64,000 bases of DNA from Zonotrichia leucophrys gambelii (taxonomy: Eukaryota > Chordata > Aves > Passeriformes > Passerellidae), in the NCBI RefSeq assembly GCF_028769735.1, contig NC_088171.1, forward strand, positions 60,075,716 to 60,139,715, read 5' to 3'. The notes under the pieces were generated by a model, which searched no databases, was not told the DNA's origin, and worked only from the letters and a program-made list of their open reading frames with translations. A program made the translations under genes and the position numbers. Every line of letters starts with the position of its first letter. Positions within the stretch are counted from its first letter, which is position 1. Positions 38,101 to 49,739 of this stretch are shown piece by piece.

Positions 38101-40145
38101 ATAAGAATTAAGAGTCTAGACAAGCAAGGAACCCTGATTCAAGTAACAGGTTTATTGTTAAATCTTCAGAGAAGGCAAATAGTCTGAGAGATTTTGTGTA
38201 GTGAAAGAAAGGATGCACACAGACAGTCCACTGTAGACTTAGGACTAGGGCATTAGTGGATGCCTTATTTTGGCTAATAAAAATCAAACCACACTAAGTA
38301 CATTTTGGCTTCACTTTTTTCCCTCCCCGAGAGGATTTTTCTGTTTTACGCCATTACTCACCAGCATTGCAGGAAATCTATCTCAGTTCCATTCTCTCCG
38401 AAGGGACCTGCAAACAGCATTCCCTGCTCCTGCCTACAATCCACACTATCCATGACTGGGTTGAACATGCAAGGAGGGCAAGGCAGGGAAGAAGCTCTCA
38501 GTTTGCTGTTGAAGCTATTTTATCTATAGAAATAAAGCAGTCACTGGAGGAAGCCAGGTGAGGTGCTTTTCACAAAAGAACATTCTACTACCAGACCCAG
38601 CACACTCCTTTCTTCCCTGCCCTTATTTAATGATACTGGAAGAATTGTATAACCAATTTTAATTAATGGTACTCCAGCCAAAACAAGCGAACCACTCTAA
38701 GAAGTGCTTCTAGTGTGATGAGTAGGTACCAAAGATGGAGAACCTGATTCACTTCTGCTGCCTGCTTTGTTCACAGAGAAATTTGTACAAACACCTACTG
38801 GGTGAGCTGGATGTAAACACTGTCCTGAGTATGAGATAAAAATGATTCCCTCTTCTGAAAGTCACCTGGGATGTGAGCAAGATGGGTAGCAACGAATGCC
38901 TGGTTATTTGGAGAAATTGAATTGACATCAACAGAGGAGGCTGAGAAGAATAAATGCGAAAAACTTCACAATTGTGGCAATTTTCTGTAGAATCACTGTA
39001 GGCAGAGACAGGGGCCCAGAAAAAGTCTCCCATGTCCTCCATGAACTTGCCAAGATAGTTGCTGGATCAGAGGAGGCCATTCTAAAGCTGCCAGTAAGCA
39101 ATTTAATAAACCAGCAGTCTGAAGTTCATTGTGAGCTGAAACTATGTAATCAATTCACTTAGCTCCAAACTGAAGACCTGGACAATAAGCTTTGTAGTTT
39201 TATTGAATTTTTCTTCTCAAATGCAATACTTGATATGAGACTCCCCTGAAATATCTGTGTGAAGGAAAGGAAGAGAAAGGAAAGTACAGAAAGTTTCTTT
39301 TTCTCCAAAGAATTCTTCAGTCTGGTCTTAAAAATATAGAAAAAGTCACTGTCCAGCACACATTCAGATTCTTCAGTGTTCTAAGAGAGGATTTTGACTG
39401 CAAGTACCCATGTCTCTGCATACAAAGTGGTTGGGATTCAGAAGCTGGAATCTCAGTATAAATTACTGTAAGAGTCACAAGCATTACTAGAAAACTACAT
39501 TTTTGGTGGCAGGAAGAGTAAAAATCTACCATCTGAGACTTTTTGCTTCACAGAGGAAGTGGCCAGCTAAATCAGTTTGCAATTATAAATATTTACAACT
39601 CTTTACCAGGTCTCAGGTTCTGCACCTGGCATCTTCTTTTTCAACTACATATTATATTCTAAGTAACAAAAGATGCTACTGCTTTTTTAAAAACTGTGCA
39701 TCCTGTAGTCTGTTGTGGCTATAAAGACCTCTGCTTCTACGTTCAAAAGAGATTGTGCATTCTCAACACTGTAAACATATTTCTCTTACAAGACGTCCCA
39801 ATCAAAAGCCCTTACCTAAGAAAATGTTCAGTAACATGTATGTTATGACAAAATTCTTGGAATTTAGATGAAGGTTTATTTTATTTATTTTATTTAGGTG
39901 TGATAAAATTAATTCATGACCATAAAGTGTTTTCACGTGAGCCTAATTTATATTGAGTTTTCAGGCTAAAATAAATGTTTAAGATAGATTTATGTAGTAG
40001 TATTTCCAGAAACAAGTAAACTATCTCTGCAAAAGAGTTGGGAGTTCATTTGTCATTCAAATTCTTAAATTCTATTAAAAATTAATTTTGAATATACTTT
40101 CTTTAAAGAGAATGACAAAACACCTATTGGTTGTGGCAGCGTAGA
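35170..40145. other. Non-genic unique DNA
   Basis: About 5 kb with no supportable gene. Open frames stay below 100 codons and have no recognisable family. No interspersed repeat was identified apart from T-rich and A-rich short runs. A TTTATTTTATTTATT stretch lies at 39877-39896. Confidence 0.5.
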
Positions 40146-40149
40146 AACT

Positions 40150-40238
40150 TCTCTGCACATTTTACCTAGTGAGATCCTGGGGGTTAGTATTATACAGCAG
40201 GTCAGAGGAGACCTTTCTTGGCCATAAAAAACCTATGA
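40150..40238 (+). mobile_element. Degraded CR1 3'-end relic
   Basis: The order 'gttagtattatacagcaggtcagaggaga' then 'cttggccataaaaaacctatgaag' parallels the amniote CR1 3' end, in which a 'ttatacaggaggtcagactaga' tract is followed by 'ggccttaaaatctatgaa'. It has diverged strongly, with the central 'tgatctaatggtccc' part shortened. The 5' extent cannot be fixed by eye. Confidence 0.55.
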
Positions 40239-42174
40239 AGAGTGGTAAGCACTGACCTAATGTTGCTTCTCCTACTGATGTCAATAGTGGAGGAGTGAGG
40301 CCAAGGAAAAACCTGTCTGAATTACTACTTCAGTTAAGAGTAATTTAAACAAAATTGAATTCAGCCAAAGGTAATGCATTAGATAAAACAGGTAATGAGA
40401 AGAATCATGGTAATGAGAAAGGAGTATCAGTTGTTTGGGCGCATCATCCAGAAGTAAGACAATCAACTTTGAAAGTCCATGCTCTTTGACCAGGAACAGA
40501 GGCCTCACAATGAATGCCAAAATGGCATAGAGACCATGGGAGTGAGACACACCTGGGCTTTGTGGCCTAGATAAGCTCTATCTAACTGTATCACTTGAAT
40601 TAGGTGTCCAAATGGAGAGTCCATTTACCCCAGACTTTGGCAGTGGACAAAGAGAGCTCTCTATTTCCATGGGTAACTCATATCTTATTTTTTCAGAATA
40701 ATTGCTATGCAGTGTGAATTTCCCTGTATGGGCATAGGTTAAGGGAACCAGCCTCCTTTCCCTGGTTCTTCAGTTAAATGTGTACTTTCAGCTAGGATTA
40801 TTGCAGAGTTAGTTATCAAGGCATAATACACAGCACCCTGGAGAAGACTAAAACATGTCATTGCCCCTACAGTTATTAAACACTAATCTTAAAAAAGAGC
40901 AGAATCTGTTATTAGAAACAGCAACATGTTTTCTAGCTAATCAATGGTAGTAGCTGAACTGACACCTTCTAGGTCATGGATAGAGTAGACAATATCTACA
41001 TTTTAAGCTCCTGAAAATAATCTGAAGTAACATGGATTTAAATTAATATAGTCTGAAACTACTCTCAGGAGGATTTGGAAACTAACTTCCTTAAGTTTCT
41101 TTGAAAATCCTCCCTACCATTTTGTTAGTATTATTAAAAGTTTTTATAAGTGTCTCTACAGCTTTTAAAAACCTGTAGAGGGCAGGTGCAGGCCGACAGT
41201 GAATATACTAAGGCATAAACGTGTAAGAGAGACAATAGGTACAAGAAGAAAAAGAGTTACTATTTGTATTCTAATTATTCTCATTCTGCAGCCTGATCTG
41301 TAGAACCTAAGACTGGTAAAGACACTGTTCCTAAGCTTAATTTGTTCTTGTTCTCTGCTACTTTTTTGTCTCAGTTTTCTACTCTTTGTGAATATATAGG
41401 TTTGATTAGGCTTCCAAGTCAAGAGCTCACAGGGAATAAAGATTGAGCACATTACTTTATTTTTCAGCTTTCTACTTGCTTTTGGAGTATAGCAGTAATG
41501 GCGAGCAGAGTTCATAACATACCTCAACTTTTGAACCCTTTAATCTACATACTTACAAACTGAGCAAGGGATTTTGTATGCCTGAGAATACCTCTAAACA
41601 CCTCAATACATCTGAATCCAAGATTCTGTCACATTGAAAGAAACCATAATTCCTTAAAATTGAGCTGTTTTTTACAATGTGAAATGGCTGAAGATGAGTT
41701 CTTAGTTTACAGTTTTACAGAGTTGGAAGCCCTGATGGCATATAAGTACATTGGCTGCCAACAGTATTTGTTTCTCAAATACAATCTCTAAGGAAGAACT
41801 GAACAATGCCAGTGAGAAGGTAAAAAGAAGAATGTATTTTATTCTGAAGTTCATAATGAAACAAAGCTCACATCATTAGATGTTATGTAAATACTCTATG
41901 AAAAGTTGCAGAACTTGAACTTTGTCAAATGCATAGTGTTCTTTACTTCTATATTGATAAGTATATTGTTGCAACAGCTTTAATTCAGGCAACAATTCGG
42001 TGCTACTTTGCAAACAAGGGCTTGAAGAAGTGTAACTAGCATTTGGACAGACTCCTAGACCATTATTTGAGAAACTGTCCAGATTGACCTATCATAAAAC
42101 AATATTTTCAATTTCTATAGACAATATATTTTCTGAGCAGGTGGGTGGGATGGGAAGGAGGAGAATACATACAT

Positions 42175-42196
42175 ATAAATAAATAAATAAATAAAT
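42175..42196. repeat. (AAAT)n microsatellite, short
   Basis: Five or so TAAA/AAAT units between ACATA and GTAC. Confidence 0.85.
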
Positions 42197-43834
42197 GTAC
42201 CTGCATACATTATTCTCTGTTTTAGTGCAGATGGTTTCATTATGTCCCAAAGCTCTATACTGAGGGTCAAGTTTGAGAAAGCAACAGAATTTCAAAGAAG
42301 TGTCACACTTCACTGAGTTTTATATCAAAGCCATGCATAAAGCATCTCATGATTTTATGATTCAACATAAATCATAACAACAATGTTATGTATAGGATTG
42401 TATTGTATAGGATACAAGATTTGTATGGCTCAGGGATTTATTACTTGTATATCACTGAAACCTTTCATCAAATGACTTTAGTACTTGTTTACTGTGTCTA
42501 TGTTCTGAATTCCTTATTGGAAGAGATTTGGTTTCTCTTTTTCTCCAATCACTGGTATTTAAACTTAAGTTGGGACATTGAAAGAATTCCTATCAAATAA
42601 CTTTTGTTGTCACTTATTCTTGCTTGATCCTGGCTTTCCATTAATAGTTCTACACTAAAATCAGCTTATTAGTAAGTTGTCTCTTTTTCCTTTGATCTGT
42701 GACTCTTGGTATTGAAAGGATGTGGAAGGCTGATCTAATTTTAGATCAAGAATTATGATTCTCTGTAGGTTTCTTATGAGACAAATTTCTTACTCCGCAT
42801 TGAGAGGATTGTATTGGACATGACATACATGTATACACAGAAATGCTTATGATATGGCAAAACTAAACTAATTTTTAAAATAATGTTATAATGTTTCAAC
42901 CAAGGACTTCAAAACCAACACGACTTAACTAAATACTTTTTTAGACTTCTGAATGGGAAATAATGTCATCTATCTATTCGTTGCTAGATAGACACTTTTC
43001 AGAATATTGATAATCTTTTAGTGAAAATATGCTCTTCTGCTAAACAATTTCATCATGTTTGTAAACTTTTCATCAAACATTGAGTCCTTGTAAAGATGGG
43101 TGTGTTATTGTTCATCACTTGCTAACCAGGAGAAAACTTCAAATGAGGATCAAACTGTGGATGTGGGCAGAAAGCTGAAGTAAAGATTTTGAGGAGGCCT
43201 AAATAATACAAGGACAAGCTTGCCAAAGGAAAAGCTTAATCATATCAAAGGTGACAAAAATTTGGAGGGGTGGACATTCTCACTGAGCAGATGTCTGTGT
43301 ACTAGTACAATAATAATGGATATAAATCGAAGGATTGAAATGTTAGTAAAATTGAGTGTTGTTTTTATTTTCATGGCCAGCCTATGAATTTGGAAGGCTA
43401 TAATTCAGGAAGGGTAAAGTAAGGAAAAGCTATCCTTAATGCGGACAGGGAGAGTTGCTGAAAGTCTGTTGGCAATGACTACAAAGGAGAACCATGTGCT
43501 GCTGGGACAGAGAATACAGCACTGGACAACGATTTTTGTGAATATCAACCAGAGGAATCCAAGGCTCTGGACTCAGTGAAAGGAGGGTATTTTAATTACC
43601 AATGCATCTTTCAGGAAAAAAGTTAATGGATAAGACAATTTTTCCCCATTGATGATAATTTTGTTGATTCATAAAGAGAAATCATCTGCAGAAGATCTTG
43701 CAATGATGATTCTAAATGATGGGAAATGATTGCATATATGAAGAAGAAAGGTGAAATAGAAGAGACCATGAAATCATCTCTGATTATTAGAAAGTGAAGA
43801 ACAGATATGCATATAATAAAAATTATGATTTTTA

Positions 43835-43888
43835 AGAATGCCAGTTAAAAAACTTGGGAAGTTTAAAAGGGGAGAATGCCAGTTAAAA
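43835..43888 (+). repeat. Direct 16-bp duplication, 38-bp period
   Basis: AGAATGCCAGTTAAAA occurs at 43835-43850 and identically at 43873-43888. The following words (AACTTGGGAAG and TGCTTGGAGTG) are also similar, which suggests a diverged tandem duplication of about 38 bases. Confidence 0.75.
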
Positions 43889-45699
43889 TGCTTGGAGTGT
43901 TTATAAATGAACACAACCATATGAGTGCCAAGTATAAGAGTGGAAAGGAATGACAGAAAACACAAAATCTCCCCACCTTGGATAAAACTTAATTGATTTG
44001 AAATATAGGAAAGAAACAAACTGAAAGGACAGATTACTAAAGAGTTTGATAGCATTTGCAAGGAGTCTGCAGACCAAAACGGAGAAAACACAAACTAATG
44101 AGAATTTAAGGTACCACATGACATTACTCACCCTGATGAAAAGCCAGGATACTGTGGCCAAGAGTGGCCCCTCGCTGCACCAGGCCTGGTTACATTCTTC
44201 TGTCACTTCTCTTGCGTGAGGTCTGGGAATGGTGACACTTCAAGAGAGTCAGGTCAGCTTGTGACCAGACACAAAAACTCTAATGTGCCAAGTGCAAAAG
44301 TGAAAGGGGAGTTCTGTCAGAGAAACAGTGTTCTGGATTGACCGGTCTAAACCAGGAGTTACAGTTGGGACATGCTGATAGGGATGAGGGCCAGGTGCTG
44401 GAACTGGCTTTTTTGGTAAAAGCTTACGCTTGGATTGAATTAAATTAACATGAAATAAAACTTTTATTTCATTTTGACTTTTCAAATCAACTATGTTTAA
44501 AAAAAGTCATCCATGGACACCCCACAAAGAGGTGGAAGTGCTGTCCGTGCTGACTGGGGACTAAGCTGAGAATTTACTGATGAAAGATGAGGCTTCAAAC
44601 TGTAGAGAGCTTCTGGGATACATGGAGAGAGAAGTATGTGATAAACACAGAATTACAGGGTATTGGAGCAAGAAATCAAGCAATGTGCCAAATAAAAAAG
44701 AAGGAAAATGAAAGATGAGGCAGTTCTCTATTAACAGAAACAGACATTTAGACATGACATATTCAACAAATATCATGTGTCTGGACTTCAACAAATCTTT
44801 CAACTCAGACTCAAGTGGTAAATTTTTTCATAGAGATAGAAGATGAGTGCAAAGTTAATTTAGCACTCTTAGAAAACCTCTATGAAAATTATTATGGTTT
44901 CAAATATTAATATAATTTATTACTATTTAAGCCTTGTGAACATCTTGGAATCATAATGAGGAACTTGAAACTGTTAACCTAGGAGCAAAGGTAAAAAATG
45001 TGACAAGTTAATTTAGACCTTCTTTCATAAGTAAGATCCGTTTTTGAAATAAACAGCAACACAGCTAATGCTTTAAAATGGAAGGATTAATCCATAAAAT
45101 AATACCCCTTTTTTATGGATTTCTACCCTTTTGTTAAGCAGAAGGAGACAAAAAGCCAAGCCTGTACAACATTTCTAAAACAAAGTAATCATTTTAGTTC
45201 CTGGATATATTTATTAACTAAAAGTATAAATTAGAAAACAAAGGGTAAATTCAAAGCTGCAGCCAGATCCAAGGTATTCTAAATGTGCCTGTTTAATATG
45301 CACTGCAGATTAATGGGTATAACACATTGATTCTAGCTGTACTTTTTAGAGGAGGCGGAGGAGGAGGCAAGAAACTGAGATAAAAAAATACAGTCTTTGT
45401 TTCAAAAACAAAAATGAGATTGTAAAATTAAAAATGTGAAAGTGGAAGAGAATCACTAATAACTATATTCTTTATCTTCCCAAAAAATCAACAAAACCTT
45501 GCTTCGCTGTATGTTGCAGTGTACTACAGGCAAGCATTATCCAGCCCCTTTCTGAGAGTTGGCAGGAGAGTTTGCTTTCCTAACTCTGTGAAATTCTAAA
45601 ATATAATGAAAATGCAGCTACCGTACTTTCTAAGCTCTTGGTAGATATTTTCACTTACTTTGTCATTTTCAAGGGGGGAAACAATGGTGGCATCTGTGC

Positions 45700-45890
45700 C
45701 CTGGTGCTAAGTGCTCATTTGCATGCAGAGGCAGAGAGATATCCGTTTATTATCAATTTTATGCATTACTTCATTTCATGGTGTTAAAACAATTACATTC
45801 AAAGAGTTCAGCAGTCCACAGCCAAGCTATTCAGGGCTCCAGCAGCATCATATAATAACGTTATTCAGGGAGAGACACATACATCATAGT
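45700..45890. promoter_or_regulatory. Candidate noncoding element with POU octamer
   Basis: Contains an octamer ATTTGCAT (45717-45724), a TTATGCAT-type word (about 45758), an ACAATTACATT word and an AACGTT. It has no coding frame and no repeat signature. Regulatory function is inferred from motif content. Confidence 0.25.
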
Positions 45891-45907
45891 TTACTGACTT
45901 AGAAGTA

Positions 45908-45935
45908 AAAAAGAGAGGGAGAGGGAGAGAGAGAA
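45908..45935. repeat. GA-rich microsatellite
   Basis: AAAAGAGAGGGAGAGGGAGA then GAGAGAAG. A short imperfect GA/GGA repeat. Confidence 0.8.
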
Positions 45936-45939
45936 GCAA

Positions 45940-47815
45940 CTCCTATAGAGCTGGATACAGAATTTGTAAAACATCAGAGATACAACAATAAACAAGAAAC
46001 TCAGGGCAGATGGACGTGAAACTTATTAACTTTTGCATTACTTTCCAAGAAGGTTGAGAAAATTTTTTAGAGACGACAGTTCTACCAAATTCTCTGCCAC
46101 GTTTTCAATATCTTTTCTATAACACTTTTCGTCATCCACACTGCAAAGCTCCACTTGAGCAAAAAAAAAGCAGAGACTGTGCATATCCCCTCGAAGATCT
46201 CAGAACACATACCTTGGAACAGCAAACAAATGGTTGGGTCTGAAGAGACTTTTGTGCTCCCTACGTGCAGCGGATTTACAATCTGATTATCTGGTTACTA
46301 CTGACAAGGCTCTGCCAAGCTTCCCATGAGGAATTTACATTTGTCTATCAATTTACATTAGCTAAAACAGCTGTCTGTGCAAAGGATTTCAAGGTTTGAA
46401 AATGAGGACCTACCCTCTGACACCAGTCAACTCTCCAAAAACCAATGAAAACTGTGGCACAGTAGTGAACAAATTTAAAAAGCACATCCACCTTCAGGGT
46501 TTTTCTTACTGAGTTTGGTGAGATGCTTTTTTCAGCAGAAAGCAAACTATTTGATTGAACATTTACTGAAATTTTAAAAAATGCAAGAAAAAAATAAAAT
46601 CAAAGATCTTTTAATAATACATCACTGCTAGAGGAAGATAACATCAGTGTTGTCTCTGTAAAACAAAAAAGCAATTACCAACTTTTTGATTATAATTTCT
46701 ATAATAATCTGCCTTCAAGAAAGCAACTTCAGTGGATCACAGGAGAAGAAAAGCCTTTTTGAAGCATTTCAACATAGAAGACTCAAGCAATAAGAAACTG
46801 AAAAGGAAGTGGTTTTTTATCTGGGCTATTACAGATTTTCTATCGTAGAAATTTTCCATCAGTTGATGCACACACAGTGCTGGGATATGGTATGGGTCAA
46901 CTCAAGCAAGAAATGCAAGTTCTAAAGAAAATAGCTTGGCTACTTGGAAAACCAGCTGCTCCCTGATAATCACTGCAAGGGAAAACAAATTTTGTAGCGG
47001 TTCTTAAGCTTTGAGCTTCTCTCAGAAGGATGGGGGAAAATATGTTCTGGGCTGTTCCAGGGCCAGAGTGCTGACAGAAGCAAAGGACAGCTTGTGGTTG
47101 AGGTAGGGATAGGTTTAGTGAAAGGAGAGGTATCAACTCTTTCAGCCTTTCCTCAGGGAAAGCATTCCATGTACCAATAACCCCAAGGAAAGCCAGCAAG
47201 TGGCTGCTGGCAGATTTTCTTGGTTTCTGCTCTAAATACCTCAGCAGCCAAAATTTTCTTCTGAGCAATCTGCCTCTGCTCCTGTCATAGCCAGCTTTTA
47301 TCATTAAAGTAATCAGGGTAGCAACAGCATGCAGCTGTGACATATCTGCATCTAAAGGAAGGTAAATACTCAATAATTGGCCCATGTTGATTCCTCATTA
47401 GGCTGCTAGCAATGTCTTGTCTAGCCAGTTTAAAGCCAGCATGGCTGTCTTTACACTGTGTTGCACCTCTTTAAGGGCAAACAAATTGCCCAAGTACCTG
47501 CTTTATTGGGTTATACAAATCAAGTAGCTTCCAGAAGTAAAAAATTTGGTCTAAATTTTATGGCAGAAGCTTCTACTTTATTTCACTCTGCAGGGCTCCT
47601 GACCTCTGTGGCAGTGCCTCTGTACCATGTCCCATGCCTCAGTTCAGGGATCTGGTGTGACATGTTGTGCCACAAGCACACTGCTGTTGCTTATGGGGGA
47701 AGACAGTACCACAAGCAACAGGTTCTTCAGTCAAACCCCTCCTGTTACAAAACCTGGACCATAATGCAGAATCACCATAATAATAATCAAAAATCCCCAT
47801 TACTTTGCTCCTCTT
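45940..47815. other. Non-genic DNA including a 162-codon chance or relic frame
   Basis: No supportable gene. The - strand frame 46897-47385 is the longest outside simple repeats, but its product has no recognisable domain. It includes a short 'ctgaggaaaggctgaaagagtt' word that resembles CR1, which may be coincidence or a trace of a very old copy. It has no stop or splice evidence favouring a real exon. Confidence 0.4.
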
Positions 47816-47819
47816 GGCT

Positions 47820-48086
47820 TCATAGAACCACAGAATCATTAAGGTTGGAAAAGTCCTCTAAAATAATCCTGGACAACCATTTGCACAATATGGCTGTGTT
47901 CACCATTAGCCATATCCCCCAGCAACACCTCCACATGTTTTCTGAACACTTGCAGCAGGGATGGTGACTCCACTATGTCCCTGGAACGCCTATTCCAATG
48001 ACTGACTCTTTCAGTGAACAACATTTTCCTAATACTCAATCTAAATTGCTCCTGGCACAATTTCAGACATTTTTCCTCATCCTGAA
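47820..48086 (-). mobile_element. CR1 LINE 3' end, 5'-truncated (- strand)
   Basis: The + strand reads as the reverse complement of a CR1 tail: 'tcatagaaccacagaatcattaaggttggaaaa' at the 3' terminus, then 'ggatggtgactccactatgtccctgg', 'tctttcagtgaacaacattttcctaatactcaatctaaa' and 'tttttcctcatcctg'. About 270 bases remain, covering the 3' terminus and the end of ORF2. The terminal octamer-type repeat is represented by CATAGAACCACAGAATC. It is a dead copy. Confidence 0.88.
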
Positions 48087-48234
48087 AAATACCTGAATAT
48101 CCTGAAATATCCAGAAATATATAGTTTCCTTCACTATATGGTTTATTCAAAGAAAGGATGGTCCTTTCATTATCATGCCTTCATGATTAAGTCCTGATAA
48201 CTGACCATGGGTCTGAAGATATAAGCATTCATTT

Positions 48235-48274
48235 ATAAAGCCTTTTATTAATCAATAAAGCCTTTTAATTTAAC
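48235..48274 (+). repeat. Tandem duplication, 20-bp unit
   Basis: ATAAAGCCTTTTATTAATCA at 48235-48254 is followed directly by ATAAAGCCTTTTAATTTAAC at 48255-48274; the first 13 bases are identical. Confidence 0.8.
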
Positions 48275-48279
48275 TCATG

Positions 48280-49475
48280 GCCTTTGACGTAAACCTCGTA
48301 ACCAGATAGGAAACGAGAGAGAATGATGACCAGTAGTAAGAGGTCCTGGTATTTGAATGAAAAATACAGAGATGTGAGAAAGAATAGCTCAGTAAAACAT
48401 TAATATTATACATTATTACATTAATTAATAATGTATTAATAAAGTTATACAATAAAATTAGACACTATCTAGGTGTGCAGAACTGTAAAGACACACAAAA
48501 AAATCCTATAGCCTGCCTTGAAAAGAAGGTCCAGCTTACTGGAAGGATTTGATTTGGCTGGCTAAGTTTTAACTTTTTTCTTGTATCTGACTACAAAATA
48601 TTTTAAAGACTATTATTATTATTGTTATTATCATCATTGTCACCTTTTTTTTAGAAAAGCACTTCCCTGTGTAGTGTGTTAAAGGTCAGCAATTTAGAGT
48701 TCAGATTTGTTTTTTCTTTTTAACAAAAAGCATATAGAAATTAAACAGATTGCATTTGTTAATATCAATAAGTTAACTTATTTTTTTGAGGATGCTCATG
48801 GAATTAAAAGTCACATTAAAAATACCTCTTGAAGTGACTGGTTTTCATGAGTTTTCAATAGAAGCATCTTGGTTTTATGATGTTAAATAGGTCTATTTGG
48901 ACTGGTTTAGTTTACCATAAGATTTCAAGGAACATGCAAAGACATTGACTGCATTCCCAGTCTGAAATATCCTGTCTTTGCTGGTTATCAATGATGGATG
49001 TTCAGGAAGTCCAAGTATGGTTTACAAAGGGGGTGTCTGCAATAACTGTCCACCTGACCTTATGCTGCATTCAGCAGACACTGACATGAAAAGCTTTGTG
49101 ACTCCAAAAGCTGTAGCAGCTAACTCTGCTTCAATTCTAACTATAATTCTCATGTTGTCTGCAACCTGTTAGAGAGATCTGTGAAAAATTAGTTCAGCAT
49201 TTCAGACAACTGTCTTGATGGGGAATGTCCTGAAATAACTAGTGGATGTGCTCTCCTTGCTTGTTGATAGCTCTGGAATAAATGATGTTGATAGCTCTGG
49301 AATGAGTGATGCAATTTCCAACTGGAAAAAACTGAAACCTTTAGATAAAAGATACTTTCAAGTGACTTTGGTATGTCCAGTTCTCTTTTTTTCTAGTACT
49401 GAAACCAGGACATACTTTGGGTAAATACAAAATTTTATTACTGCACACTTTTTAGTGTCTGTACTGTACATCACA
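48280..49475. other. Unique DNA between two CR1 fragments
   Basis: No gene was recognised. It holds ATT-rich low complexity (48395-48445 and 48611-48640) and the small tandem duplications annotated separately. Confidence 0.5.
49263..49310 (+). repeat. Tandem duplication, 24-bp unit, two copies
   Basis: Units at 49263-49286 and 49287-49310 both begin GTTGATAGCTCTGGAAT and end GAT, differing at two positions (TAAATGAT versus TGAGTGAT). Confidence 0.9.
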
Positions 49476-49478
49476 TTG

Positions 49479-49730
49479 AGTCACAGAACAAATCACAGAA
49501 TTAGGTTGGGAAGGACTTTTTAATGGTCATCTAGTCTACACCGTCTGCCATGGAAGGGACATCTTTCATTAGATCAGATTATCCAAAGCTTCATCCAGTC
49601 TCACCTTGAACACTTCCAGGGATAAGGCACCCACTTCTCTAAACAACCTCTTCCAGTGTCTCACCATCCTCATCATGAAGGATTTTTTATTTATAATCAA
49701 TCTAAATGTACCCCCCCTGCAGGGTAGATT
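49479..49730 (-). mobile_element. CR1 LINE 3' end, 5'-truncated (- strand)
   Basis: The + strand shows the reverse complement of a CR1 tail: 'tcacagaacaaatcacagaattaggttgggaaggac' (terminal repeats and the ggtcccttccaacct-type signal), then 'tcatccagtctcaccttgaacacttccaggga', 'cacttctctaaacaacctcttccagtgtctcacca' and 'atcaatctaaatgta'. It is about 250 bases long and lacks everything 5' of the extreme ORF2 end. It lies 1.4 kb from the previous CR1 in the same orientation, but the two differ in subfamily-like details, so they are probably independent insertions. Confidence 0.88.
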
Positions 49731-49739
49731 TGTACATCT

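Larger units (their letters stand above)
40245..45695. other. Non-genic unique DNA
   Basis: No exon was recognised. The 120-codon - strand frame (41165-41527) and the overlapping 105- and 101-codon - strand frames (43774-44206) have no recognisable domains. The stretch 43140-44820 has a slightly LINE-like purine-rich texture, but I could not match it to CR1. Confidence 0.45.

Noticed and set aside
43140..44820. Possible internal LINE sequence
   Set aside because: The purine-rich texture is suggestive, but no stretch could be matched to CR1 with confidence.
47458..47967. 169-codon + strand open frame
   Set aside because: Its second half runs antisense through a CR1 tail (47820-48086), and the rest has no recognisable domain.
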